From contig OZ005689.1 of NCBI GenBank assembly GCA_963930775.1, positions 35,666,694-35,730,693 of the forward strand: a stretch of 64,000 nucleotides of DNA, read 5' to 3'. Within the stretch, counting starts at the first letter, position 1, and each line of letters starts with the position of its first letter. Below are positions 24,654-36,414 of the stretch, one piece after another. This DNA is from Cliona cf. orientalis. Lineage: Eukaryota; Porifera; Demospongiae; Clionaida; Clionaidae. The translations under genes were made by a program, and so were the position numbers. The notes beneath the pieces are model-generated. The model was not told the DNA's origin. It made no database searches and saw only the letters and a program-made list of their open reading frames with translations.

Positions 24654-25387
24654 TTAAGAGTCAATATTGTGCTCTATGCATCCTTATGCATTAACAATCC
24701 TAGTGTATATGTGAAACTGCGAATATGTTGCAGGAAACGCCCAATCCGGAAGCAAATATTTCCGCCGGTTGCTCCAGACGGGTCGAAGTCTGCCTTGATG
24801 ACGTATGCCCAACGCACGTATATACAATAGTGACGTTTACATTGACCACGCCCACTGGCGATCTAAGAACGAGAGGCAGCGAGAACCGAGCTCTTAGCGT
24901 TCAACGCGTGGAGCGCTTCGCTTCTGAAGCGTTGAAGGAAGGTAAGATAGTAACGATAAGCAGCCTAAAAGCCTTTTTAATGCTCCATAATATTTTTGTG
25001 GGGTTGATAGCTACCGCTTAACTAGGCGGTCCGACAGTCGCTCGTGTTAGCTACGTACGGTATTACTGTATAGAAGCAGACATACCAGAGTGATTCTCTA
25101 ACTTAACTCAACTCGTCCATAGCCTTCGATCTTGCAATTTTTGATCGTTTGTATTGCTATGTATAGCGCACGTGATACCAGACCGTCATTGTTCGTCATA
25201 ACTTCTGTGACGGAGCGATGTTTGTTTGATGCTTTGCACACCAGTACTGCAGCTAAAAGTGCTATTTCTATTCATTATAGGTCAAAATAAGTGTGCATGC
25301 AAAGTTAGAAAAAAATCTACTCTTTTGCTCTGTAGCACTGTACTTGTGGTGCATAGCATAGCACATTAGCTGTTGCATGCTGAAGTT

Positions 25388-25682
25388 CAGTGGCGTATCC
25401 AGGATTTAACAAAAGGTGCTTAATTAACGATCTGCGTACGCAATTTTGAAGCCATGCCCACTGTTGTTGACCACACCCACCATTTTCGCCCGTTATTGGG
25501 TGTGCATTATTAAGAATCGCCCATGCTTTTCACTACTGAGGTCTTCACCACTCAAAAACTTTGAAAACCGCTCAGGTGAAAAGCTAATGAACTAGCTAGC
25601 GATTTTGAAGCTTTAGTATAGCGAGAAAAATGCTAGTGACATTATTTATTGGGCATGTTAGGGCCCCCTGGATACGCCACTG
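25388..25682. mobile_element. MITE A1 (CAGTGGCG termini)
   Basis: It begins CAGTGGCGTATCCAGG and ends with the inverted complement. It is one of four copies (with A2, A3 and A4) sharing these 16-bp ends and internal AGCCATGCCCA-type motifs. No clear target duplication is left here. Confidence 0.85.
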
Positions 25683-26147
25683 TGTTATGCCTCTATTCTA
25701 GACTCGAGACTAGAGAATGAAGGAGATATTGCCGCTGTCAATAATTATGATGCACAAGTAATACAACAAAAAGGAGGTAAGCAATAGGAGATCAGAAATG
25801 CACATATAGGAAAGCAATGGAATCAGAAATGCATATTATAGGAAAGCAATGAAATGTATTGTGTACAATGAAATGTATTATGTACATGTGCATGTTGTGT
25901 GGCGTAAAAACAATAATTACTAGCATCCAGAAAAGTCTCGTAGCCACACATCACCTGACTGAAACCTTTTTCGTAGTGTGCAATATTACATTATATTTAT
26001 CTTTTTCTTTTCTCATAATTTTGTTTAGATGTGTTGCTGGGTACTCATGGTTATGAGGAGAGTGATGGCTGCTGCATACCCAATTATAATCATTGGCAAT
26101 AATATGGTATTGCATGGGGAGCTTAAATGAGAGTTAACCAAAAGCTA
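25683..26147. other. Gene-free stretch
   Basis: This contains short imperfect repeats of ggaaagcaatg-type sequence around 25790-25880. No gene is supported. Confidence 0.5.
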
Positions 26148-27102
26148 TAATTTTTTTAGCTAAGCAAGGTTTGGCTCTTAGAAGGCATAGAGATGAGATA
26201 TCATCTAATGGTAATCCAGGCAACTTTTTAGCACTGCTAAAAAGCTATACTGAAGCTGATGATGTATTGCATGCTCACTTATACAAGCCAAGGGCAAGAA
26301 ATGCTACGTATCTGTCTCCAACCTATCAGAATCAGATCATTGATTTGATTGGCCATGATATAATTCGAGCTAACCTCATAGCTGAAGTCAAGAAAGCCAG
26401 TTTTTTTGCTGTTCTTGCAGATGAAGTAAGCAGCCATAATGTGGAGTACTTGCTATTCTGTCCCCGCTTTTGTTGATGAAAAGTATGATATTTGCGAAGA
26501 ATTTGTTTCCTTTATGCACCTATCAAAGTGAGGCCCCACCTCCTCCCATCCGGGCATAGGTGGGGGCTTAGGTGGGGATTTGACCACCATGCAATCAATA
26601 ACCCTGCATCCAGGGCAATATTAAAAGTCAAATATCATCAAATCCACCTGGTCACAACACATGAGAAAGAAAGAGAGAGAGAGAGAGAGAGTACACTAAC
26701 TTATAAAGCACAGCTGATGCAAACGAATGAGCTTGGTTCTGTTGTGATATTTACATAGTGCCAATGAAACCATCTATTGCACAAATCGCAGGCAATCCAG
26801 TCTTCCACTTCATCTGTTTCCTCTTCGTATAGGTCACCACATACTCCACAGTACTCCTCCGACTCATTGCTGGCTTGCCTTTGCTTAGACCTCCTCGTCT
26901 CAGCTGCCTTGGCAGCACCTCTCCTTCTGTTTTCTCGGACAATCCTGAGGTGATCTAACCACAGTTTAACTTCATGAGAGGGTAGAACATCTTCTGCCAG
27001 TTTTTCTTCCACTACTTGTCCTGTCTTGAAGGCATTTTGAATGACTGTTGAAGGTGGTGAGGAAGCCACAGCACCAAGACTGGCTAAGGCTTCTTTTGCA
27101 TA

Positions 27103-27405
27103 GTTGCCAAGTGTCCCGGTTTTTGGCCCTATGTCCCGGTTGTGTCCCGGTTTACCTGATTTTGCAGCATTGTCCCGAAATCCAGCTCGATTGCACAAAT
27201 GGAGGTGTGGCACAAGCATAAACTCAGTATACTATCGAATCACAGTCCGTATATCTCGATGTCTAGTGGGTGTGGCAATACATAATCGCCCGAAAGTGGG
27301 TGTGGTCATCCGAAAGTGGGCGTGGTCAAATTTTCGGGCGCGCTTTGCGCGCGTTAATTCTATATTATACGTTGTCCCGGTCTCTCCTCTCATAAACTTG
27401 GCAAG
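27103..27405. mobile_element. Small GTCCCGG-rich insertion inside H
   Basis: About 0.3 kb with several GTCCCGG copies near both ends separates H codons for GHYLEPKAY from KEALASLGAVASS. The borders carry inverted TTGCCAAGT. No gene is present; it contains two gtgggygtggtc-type repeats. It is probably a MITE or foldback insertion. Confidence 0.55.
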
Positions 27406-29174
27406 TATGCTTTTGGCTCCAGGTAATGACCTGCACAGAGTCCCTTGCAGTCGACACAAGCTGAACCATTCCAAGGACAGTTTGGATCTGGAATAGGAAG
27501 TGGAATGTTCTTAATAGAAGGCCCACCAGGAAACCATGTGATGCTGCTTGGATCCTTCCCTACATTCTGTTGGCATTTAGGATGATCACAGTCATTTTGG
27601 AAACCGCAGAGAAGAAAGAAGATGTACTGTCGTGGATAGCCAGGCACCATGTGTTGTTCCCTTATCTTCCAAACAGTCTCGAAGAGATGGTAAATTTCTG
27701 GATCAGTTCTCTCAAGCTGTTCTTCTTTGAGGCTTTTAAGAAGCATTTTAGCTTGTCACGCTGAAGTTGTTGAAGGCTCGAGTCAGCCCCCTTAAACAAC
27801 TGAATAACACCATCCCCACAGGGGCATAAGTTAACACGGTCAAGATAGATATCAATAGCCAGTTCCAAATTCTGCTTGAGAATATCCATGTTGACATGTG
27901 CATCCTCCATGCAGTTACCTGCCAGAGTTGAAGGGATGAACAGGTTTGCATGACCCCTTGTTAAGCATCCATTTTGGAGCTCGACTCTATTCAGGAAGCT
28001 AGAGCCACTGCTGCGGGCTGTGACCAAGGTAGCAATTCTTGCATTCTTCAGGTGATCAAGAGTCCAAAAAAATTGAACTTCCTCGTGGGATGGACCTTCA
28101 TCCATTGCACCATCCACACGTGCACAGAGGATATTCTTGGGATTACCATCAGGTGAGTGAAAGCAGTGTGCAACTCTTCCTTTTCCATCAGCATTGAAAA
28201 ATCAGCAGCATGTTGTCCAGGATTCTTGTCGTGAATGGGGACTGCTTTCACAACTCCAGCACATATTTCAGGTGTAGTACCTGTTCGTGTGAAGTGATAC
28301 GAAGAGGTCTGCAATATACTAGGATATCGGGTGACATAATCCGTGTGAGTAGGGTGTATACTGCTCTCCGATAGAGATGGTGAAGGATACTGCTTGTGAG
28401 TTGTAAGTGTATCAAGTCTAAATCCTGATGCATCATCCCTATTTACATTGATTATGTTGCTCCCATCCGTATGCTAAATATAGTCAAGGCCTCGATACAG
28501 AGCATTAGACCAATGAAAATCTGGATTGTAGCGAAGCTGGAAGCCTTTCCGGGCTCTTTTAGTAGTAACCTTGGCTATATACCCTTGTAGCGTAGAGCTG
28601 ATCTGTGACGCTTATTCCTGGCAATGCATAGCTGTACAGTCGTTCCATAGGAACATTTTCGTTTGTAAATACTCTCTAGATGCTTTCTTATCCTCTCATA
28701 TGTAGCCTTTTGCTTCTTTTTTACATTTCCATCGAAAGTGAGGATGCCAGTGCGCCTCCAAGCCTCAGCTCCAACATTATTATCCCTTACAAAATGTTCA
28801 ATGGTTTCACCTATGTCAGGGTATTTCTCAACAATGGTATCAATTCTTTTTGCAACTTTACGCCCCAGGAAGTTTTTCTGCATAATTCGCTTTGCTTTAG
28901 TTCGTTGTGCTTGTCTTCTGATGGACCTTCTCCTCTTCTCAATTAACTTCTTTAATCCAGGATCAAGTGGAGTTTGAGAATTGTGTATGGTATCAGGATC
29001 ATCACTTTCACTCACAATATCTCCATTACGCAAGTTTGCTTCTCTTTGATTTCCAGAGCTGATCTGCTCATTCAAAACGAAAGCTTCATAAGAAATCGGT
29101 AACTGTTCTTTCTCCTTCAAACTGAGCTTCAACAACTCAATTGACTGCGATAACTCCTTGATGTGAGGGCACTG

Positions 29175-29523
29175 CAGGGGCGTAGCCAGGATTTTAGGTA
29201 AGGGGGTGCTGGAGTACGCGCGCAAAATTTTAAGCCACGCCCACTTATTAACCGTCAAGGTCGTAGTTCAAATTGTCAAAGAGAACGTGTTCTGAATGTA
29301 GCTAGCGAGCTAGCTCAAGGTTTTCGGCCGAATCTTGGGATGAGATAAGTTTCTAACTGTCTTCTAAGCTGTTTTTTGTAGTAGATGATAGTTTGGAGTA
29401 GCCAAGGGGGTGCTGGATGAGGCTGTTCTATGGACTACCGGGGTATGTGAACTAGGCATGACTAGGCCAAGAGCAGAGGGGGGTGCTCGAGCCCCCTGAG
29501 CACCCCCCCTGCCTACGCCACTG
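29175..29523. mobile_element. MITE A2 inside an H coding exon
   Basis: Ends CAGGGGCGTAGCCAGGAT and its near-complement CGCCACTG. CACTG is duplicated at 29170-29174 and 29524-29528. Removing the element and one CACTG restores the H frame (HGPQ joined to CPHIKELSQ on the minus strand). Confidence 0.9.
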
Positions 29524-32500
29524 CACTGAGGGCCATGAGTCTTCTCCAGCCTCTCTGCAACTTCAAACCAGTTCAGCTGACTGTCCTTAGTCCATCGTTG
29601 CAATCCAAACCCAGATTCGTGAGAACTGCTTTCTCCTTCGTCAAAGCCAACTTCTCAATAGCTGTTCGAATGTATTCAACATGGGTGATAACATCCTCGA
29701 CTTTTTTAGTCGGTTGTGACATACTTTCAAATCCAAGCTGTTTCCTAGCCTGAGTAGCACTCAAGCCAGATGCCTTGAAAATAGCGTAACGCAAACACTC
29801 TCGTTCCCTGTCTGACTGACATAAACCAAGGAGCGAATGAATGAGGGTTTTGTCCACAGCTGAAGGAGATGACTTAGGAACAACATTTTGCAACAGCTTC
29901 GACAGATTCTTGTAGTTGACACCATGATGGTATTCTATTAAGACACACTCACTTCGACCAGGACCATAGTCAATCCGTATACAGGCCAAAGGCATCTGTA
30001 AAAGTCTACGTCTGGCTTTTACTTGCGAGTACTCGACACCAGAAAAAGAGTCAACAAAAGCCGCCTTCAGCTTAACAAATCCTTTTTGAGAAACACTTGT
30101 AGCCACCTGAAGCATTTTGGGACACTCCCGACATTGTTTGTGCATAGATGTGCAGTGGGCTATTCTGGCTTCTATGTATTCAGATAAAGATAGACCTCTA
30201 AATGCAGTAACATATATACCATCAGCTATAAAGATAAAATTAGATAAGGGTCGACTACCTTGTTCCATATATATATATGTACAAGTTCATTCATTGGCCT
30301 CCCTACATCTGTTCTGGAGGGAGGCCTCGTGGGTTTAAACTATCATCCAATGCAGTGTCGTCTTCCGTGTGATCATCCTTTGCAGGATCACTAACTGAAG
30401 TATCCTTGTCTGATTGTGAATCAGAAGTAGTATGAGAATCCTTGTGTTTAGCTGCCTTCTGTTGGAAATACCATGATGATTTCTTGGCCTTCTTTTGTAG
30501 CGGAACAAGCTCACAATTGAGTTCACGACGCTGTGATTTAAGTTCAGATATTTCTTCTGAGAGTTCATCGCATGTCGTGAAGTTTCTAGTACCAGTAGCT
30601 GTCTCAATTCTGCGTTGTTTGAATGCAATTCTCTTGTCTATATCTGAGATCTGCTCCAGGATGTCACCTATTCTGGCTTCTCTTTCTTGTGTATCAATTT
30701 TGGTACGTTTAGTACTACATGTATCTGGGTTGCTGCTGGAGCTCAGAGTGCGCTTCAATCGACTCTTGCCCTTTTTGTAGTTATAACCATCACTGTGAAC
30801 TTTATCCTGTGCCATCTTCATCAAGTCACCTTTTTTCCCCAACAAAAGAGATGGATTTTTGCCACACAAGTCTATGCTGGCTTGATTGACTTTCTTTTGA
30901 TACTCTGTGAGCTTGTCATCATTACTTGTATAAATTCTAGCTTCATTACGAATAGAATCCAAATCAATCTCAATAGCTTTCATATCTGCACAAATAACTT
31001 CCTACAAAAGCAAATCATGAGTCAAAACTATACAAAAATGACACTAGTTTGTTCATACTTGCTCAACAGGCTTTCGGAGTTCAAGACACTTCTCATGATA
31101 AGTTTCATCTGTGAAAGGGAACCAGCAGAGTTCACAACTGCCTCACTGTGACCCGATGTTGTTGATGATGAGCTTGGTGCAGGGGCATCCTGAGAGACCT
31201 GTTTGAGATACAGTCAAGTGAACCAACTCCCTAGTTGATAAATGCGTATACAATAAACCTGACAAATCTTAGCTTTCAAGACACTTTTATCTACTACTCT
31301 TTCTTCTTCTTCCAGATCTACCCACTCCCCCACCCATTCTTCAGATTTGGTTTGGACCAATATGTATTCACCCTCACGGAACTCAATTTTGAAGACTGAT
31401 GCTATAGCTCTCTGGAGCACAGCTAAGTCCGCTTCTTCAGGATCAGAAACGAAGCAAACAGGCTTTCTGTTATCGCCCATTTGCACCAGTACACGTATTA
31501 ACTCGTCAGCCATCCTGTAGGCAAAAATAGCAAAAACGTTTTCAAAACGTATTTGCATACAAAAGGAGCCATTTCTTACTCAGTCTAACTGCTGCAGGTA
31601 GAAAGTTGAGCTCGATTCGTCGTCCTTGAAACGGCTTTATTCTCTCCCTTGACTCCACGAGGTAGCTGCTATAGTATGCACTACTGACTGTAGTCATGTG
31701 CGACCTTTACCCGACTGGATACAAAAGCCCCACCCCTAGGGCAAGGCCACGGGTCAAATACGAGTAAATGCGCCTCCTATTGCCCGGACAGGGGGTGGTG
31801 GGGCATTACTCTGATAGGTGCATTATTAAGCTAGCAAGGGTACGAGCAACTGATATTGCCAATGCAATAGTCAGTATGTCAGAGGAGCTAGGACTTTCTT
31901 TAGGTGACTTGAGAGGTCAGGGATACAATGGCGCTTCAACAATGAGTGGCAAAAATCTGGCATTCAGAAGCAGTTGCGAGATATACAACCCAAAGCTTTG
32001 TACACTCATTGTGCTGGGCAATCCTTTAATCTTGCAATAGTCAGTTCGTGTGCAATTCCATGTGTGAGAAATTGTATTGATATTGTCAAGAGCTTCACAC
32101 TTTGGATAAAGAGCTCTCCAAAATGTGAGGGTCTCTTGAAATGTGTGTGTGAAGGTAGGATTCAGGAAGGAGCAAGTTCAAATCGGAACCCAACTTTGAA
32201 TGAGGTCATTGTGAATGGTAATAGTGAATTTCAAATGTATAATGATGGCTGGTCTCCAAATGACAAAAGAAATGCCCTAGCACACTTAAAGGCAATTGAG
32301 TCCTTTGAGTTTGTATACGTAGTCAACACACTACATCGCTCCCTTTATTACTTGAAGGAGGCCATAGTGACACTGCAAGGCAAAAGTAAGGATATTATTT
32401 CTGGTATAGTACTAATTCAACAATGCTGTGAACAGCTGTAGTCACTAAGATCTGATGTTGAGTACTCGCAACGCATTTTTCAGTACTCATGCAGAATTGC

Positions 32501-32891
32501 CGATCATTCTGGTATTGTGACAACAATGCCATGTATTAGCCATCGTCAAATGCACCGTTCCAATCCAGAATACTCATCTACTGAGTACTACAAACGTGTT
32601 GTCATTCCATTTCTCGATCATCTGATCAGTGAACTTACCTCAAGATTTGATTCATATGCAAAGAAAGCATCTTTTTTCAAGAATTATTGCCTAAGAGACT
32701 ATCTTCACGATCACCTACTGTGGGTATTGAAGAAGCAGTCCAGTTTTACAAAGATGATCTACCTAATGCAGATATCATTGATGAAGAATTTACACCTGGA
32801 AGCAGAGATGGTTGCCAATTCCGCTGCAGAACAGGCCCCAATCCTTATCTGAAACATTGAAAGCAAGCACCCCTGAGAGTGTGCCAAACAT

Positions 32892-33552
32892 GTGACCGTA
32901 TCTGGGAAAACCCGGCATATAGCGAATTTTATGATTTTTTAGTTAGCTACATATTTGATAAGCTCTACCATAGGGCTAACCCGCGTTCAAGTTTCAGAGC
33001 GACTGTGCGCTTCGTTGTGGAGATACAGCACTTTGTTTGCGATCGCGCCACACCCTCAATAATTGAGAAATTACGGTCTAAAGGCGTTGCTATGCACGCG
33101 TATGGCGTTTCCGCATACTACGCGTGACCCGGAAATCAATTAAATGGACCTGGGCGGAGCCGTTCGAAATGAACGTAAAGATCGAGCAAGAGTTGAATTT
33201 CGTTGTTGACAACGACAGACGATTGTTCTTAGATGCCCAAGAAGCTAAAAAGGTGAGCGAACGTACAGTAGTTTGATGAATCTAGCTGTATCTAGGTAGA
33301 GAATTCTAATTAATGCCCATAGCAACGGGCTCCGTGTACGGCTGCCGTACAGACTAGGTAGGTCAAAATGAAGGCTTATTTCGCCTTGGTAACCTACATT
33401 TACCCTCCGTAGGTGGTGGCAAAGGTTAGTAGAAAGGTTCTTTGACTGTGACAAAAACTCGACTTTGACATTTTTTACCTGAGGTACTAAAAGCGCGCAT
33501 TGCGCTGCTTGCGTGTTCTCGCGATATTCCGGGTTTTCCCAGATCCGGTCAC
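32892..33552. mobile_element. Non-autonomous GTGACC element B2
   Basis: It runs from GTGACCGTATCTGGGAAAAC to the inverted end and is inserted in hAT copy 2. The uninterrupted sequence at about 1521 (gccaaacatatttacac) defines the site. A 3-base addition lies at the right border. The inward 84-bp ATG-to-GTGAGC segment is at 33169-33252. Confidence 0.9.
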
Positions 33553-34409
33553 ATATTATTTACACTCTTAAGACTCTTTGCCACTCTTCCATTGAGTTCT
33601 TGTTCATGTGAGAGGTCTGCATCTTCTCTTAGGAGGCTAAACCAGTATCTGCGGTGCACACAGATAGAAGAGCGTTTGAGTGCTCTAACTATAGTGCATA
33701 GTAACTACAATGCTAAAATTAATGCAGATACTGTTCATAAGCTATTCATAGAGAAACATCCTAGAATGACTCGAGAAAGTTCACTATTTGATAAACACTT
33801 ATTATTGCTTTCATTACTCAGTTTTTGTGTTCATCACCTATTACGACCACAGTACAGCTTGCAGATTTGAGTAAAAATATAAAATAAATATTGAGAGCTG
33901 GCTGTCTACACCATTTATTATAATACATAATCCAAGTGTCTTGTATTGGTAGGCTATGGGCTATGGGTAACATGCATGCAGATGCCTAGATAAAAATGCA
34001 TAAAAATATTTGGAAATCAATGGTTGCAAAGCTAAAAGTGTCTAAAATCTTCTGCACCCACCCCCTAGGCCAGCAAGCTGGCCATACGCGGCTACGCTGC
34101 AGGCTACTATTATTTTCAGAGCTAGATGTAACCCCTCTCTCAAATTCCTGCCCTACACCCCTGCTCTCACTATACCTCTCTTCTCATATTGATCACATAC
34201 TTCGTCTTTGAACAGCAGCCGTGAATGCGTTGATACTACCTACACGTAAAATCAATACTAGAGTCATATCAACGGTACGATAAATCACGAAGGATTTGGA
34301 TGTGTTCTAGGCATCAACCTCCACCTTATGAGCAACTATGACGAAACAATCTTTCTAGCTCTTCCTAGGCCACGGTAAAGCCGGCATGAGCTGTTACTCC
34401 CTCTAGACG

Positions 34410-35281
34410 CCGATTTTGATCAAACTTGCAACAGGTGCACTATCCATCCGATCCTCTACAGCCAGGATCAATTTACTTTCTTACTCTCAGAAAGTGCACT
34501 GTGTTTGGAGTAAGTTGTGAAGCCCTGTAAAGGCAAGTGATTTTTCTCACTGACGAAGCGGGAGAGTGTGGCAAAGGTGCGAACGTCATCAGTCGTCTTC
34601 AGTACTTTCTGGAGACTCGCGGGCTTGGTGAAAACGAGGTATTCTTGCACGCCGATAACTGCACCAGTCAAAAGAAAATGATCGTGTATATGATGCAGTA
34701 TCTGGCTTGGCGCACTCTTACGAATAGGCACACTTCCATCACACTATCCTTTCTTCTTGTTGGCCACACGAAATTTGCTTCATACTGGTGTTTTGGGCTT
34801 TTTAAGCACCACTATCGCTGTACCAAGGTCGGGGAGTTTGAGATCCATTGCTTAAGTGCTCAATGACTCCACTGAATGCAACTTCTCTCAGCTTATTTAT
34901 GATGAAGGATCACTTTCGATTTGACTTCTCCAAACCAGGTGTAGTGTACATAAAGGAGCACGTTGACACACCCGAGCTGGCGATAGAGCTTATGAAAGCA
35001 ACACCGTGTTGGTCACCAGATCCACAAGTCCTTCCGTCTATTATTTCTCCTAAGGGTCTTTCAGCCGAGAGACAGTGGTACCTGCATGACTGTATCCGGC
35101 TGTTTTATCCCGATGGTGACAAGGACACAACTTGTCCTTAACCAGATGTTCCTAAGCCAGGCAGTGCACCCGGAACACCAGCTCGATCACAACAGCCACG
35201 TTTAGAAGACGTTGAGCCACCCTCGAAATGTAGGCGCTTCTGTGGCATCTGTAGACAGTCATTCATGCCCAAAGAAGCGTA
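34410..35281 (+). pseudogene. DDE transposase fragment D2
   Basis: This is the duplicate of D1 and the better preserved one. It has FLTDEAGECGKGANVI, VFLHADNCTSQKKM, YLAWRTLTNRHTSITLSFLL, GHTKFASYWCFGLFKHHY and a C-terminal CGIC motif. HADNC and GHTKF align with C1, but the middle Asp position of the GHTKF box is Tyr here (ASYW for SPDW). A stop follows the KVGEFEIHCLSAQ segment, and the product continues in another frame. The N-terminal half is unrecognisable. Confidence 0.75.
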
Positions 35282-35478
35282 AACTGTCACTAACTTACTA
35301 GCATCTTACTTATTCCCTCTCCCCACCCCCCCCCCCCCCTTTTTCTTTATGATTCTGGCATTATTTAGGTGCTATGGCTGTACATAAATGGCCTAAAAGC
35401 TTTAGTTTCTTTTTATTTTATTATTGTATCTCTCAAGTTTGCATTTTTGTCACCTCAAGGCACAAACCATGCCAGGTT

Positions 35479-36016
35479 ATGTGCCACACATTAAAAAGGG
35501 CTTAAAGCCCAACATAACTGTTCTTAACGCATCCCACGTTCTTTACTACGAGAGCTTATCATTCGCTCACTCTAGTACTGTAAATACAACGGATAACTTC
35601 AGTTGTCTACAAGCAGCGAACATTCTCTACGCCTGGGCGCCATTGTCAGTGTACTACATCTCAGCAGAAGCGTACGCTTGCTGTTTGGCCATGTCCATCT
35701 CTGCTCTATCCTTTCACACGACGTCCTCTTGTCGGCAGCCATTGTCAACGATTTCCTCCTCACTCTTCGACTCAATATTGTCTTCAATCAAACATTGAAT
35801 TTAACATTATTCATAGAACGCGCGTGCGGAGAGAATACGGAGCAAAGGAATTTTACCCGGAAGTGAATGTTTGCTTCACGTTTTCTCAAAATGATGCCCT
35901 CACTGGCTACTCCACAGAAACGTGTGTATCTTCAGAGCTATGACGATTCATGTTTCATTCCGAAGGTAATTAACTGTACTTTAACCTGAAATAGTAGACA
36001 GGAAATCGATGGTCAG
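35479..36016. other. Short intergenic stretch with a plus-strand exon candidate
   Basis: ATG 35891 opens MMPSLATPQKRVYLQSYDDS and ends at a GT donor after 35965 (CCGAAG then GTAATT), a plausible first exon. A minus-strand patch at about 35780-35600 (SKSEEEIVDNGCRQE, AKQQAYASAEM) looks coding but contains stops. No partner exons are found; the plus exon may be an orphan cut off by the later insertions. Confidence 0.35.
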
Positions 36017-36383
36017 CAGTGGCGGATCCAGGATTTGTAGAAGGAGGGTTCCTATAGTGCAGTTGTGCACTAAGTGCGCGCGAAATTTTTGAAGCCATGC
36101 CCATTTTGCGGCGAAACCATGCCCATTTCGATCGTTTTTGAGAGAAACTATCAGTCCTTCCAGTCCAATCGATCTGTTTTTGAACTGCTAAAGCATGCTA
36201 AGGTGAGCCATAGCAGTAGTTTTCTTAGTTGTATAGACAGATAGGGGGGTTCCATTTAGCCTATCAATCAGTACTTCTTAGTGCTAGGTGCGTTCCATAT
36301 GGAACCCTAGGAACAACCCTAAATCTGCCACAGCTTAGGGTGGTGCCCAGGCACCCTAGGCACCACCCCTGGATCCGCCACTG
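36017..36383. mobile_element. MITE A3
   Basis: CAGTGGCGGATCCAGG and its inverted complement bound 367 bp. The flanks ATGGTCAG and ATGGTCCC suggest a diverged target duplication of up to 8 bp. An internal pair of AGGCACCACCC-like blocks lies near the right end. Confidence 0.85.
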
Positions 36384-36414
36384 ATGGTCCCTTTTCTCAG
36401 ATCCTGTCACATTT

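Larger units (their letters stand above)
22567..25340. mobile_element. TA-flanked inverted-repeat element F
   Basis: It runs from CAGTGCTACAGAGC to GCTCTGTAGCACTG with about 32 bp of inverted terminal similarity. TA dinucleotides lie at both borders (22565-22566, 25341-25342), as expected for Tc1/mariner-type insertion. Without the nested piggyBac it would be about 1.08 kb. No mariner-type gene is seen in it. It is probably non-autonomous. Confidence 0.7.
26755..31513 (-). pseudogene. H transposase-like protein with C-terminal PHD finger
   Basis: The exons read in order from ATG 31513. They are 31513-31259 (MADELIRVLVQ), 31198-31059, 31001-30307 (basic and coiled coil) and 30254-29524 (FIADGIYVTAFRGLSLSEYI, KARRRLLQMPLACIRIDYG). 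The gene resumes after A2 at 29174. A core follows with VDGAMDEGPSHEEVQFFW (about 28110) and RGHANLFIPSTLAGN. Then come a Cys-rich block and a C-terminal PHD finger (CGVC, WIACDLCNRWFHW, CISC; about 26900-26760). Junctions are GT/AG and in frame. Breaks are a frameshift near 28590, a TAG at 28474-28476, and shifts near 28190 and 27740. The HxxC cysteine of the PHD is Tyr. I know the type as an uncharacterised invertebrate DDE-like family; exact superfamily uncertain. Confidence 0.75.
26515..31822 (-). mobile_element. DNA transposon H (5.3 kb, PHD-finger transposase)
   Basis: Ends TGCACCTATCA and TGATAGGTGCA continue as about 50 bp of imperfect inverted similarity, including GCCCCACC and TCCGGGCA. 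TTA is duplicated at 26512-26514 and 31823-31825. The empty site in hAT copy 1 (ttccTTTATTAAGC) has a single TTA, which proves the borders. It carries a multi-exon minus-strand gene, MITE A2 and a GTCCCGG-rich insertion. Confidence 0.92.
26148..33880 (+). pseudogene. hAT-like transposase copy 2, split by H and B2
   Basis: The pieces are 26148-26514, 31823-32891 and 33553-33880. They align to copy 1 and contain GNPGNFLALL, VLADEVSSHNVEY, GQGYNGASTMSG and ERSASSLRRLNQYLR. Here the SFFAVLADEVSSH region is still in frame, where copy 1 has a shift. The copy lacks the 81-bp RWVENIDGWERF segment (in-frame loss at about 32202). H inserted after 26514 and B2 after 32891. Other stops (for example after QQCCEQL at about 32441) show it was already a pseudogene or decayed later. 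Confidence 0.85.
26148..35478 (+). repeat. Segmental duplication, copy 2 (with later insertions)
   Basis: This is the counterpart of 1-3449. Subtracting H (5308 bp), one TTA copy and B2 leaves about 3.36 kb of matching sequence. It ends at the same point as copy 1. Confidence 0.85.
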
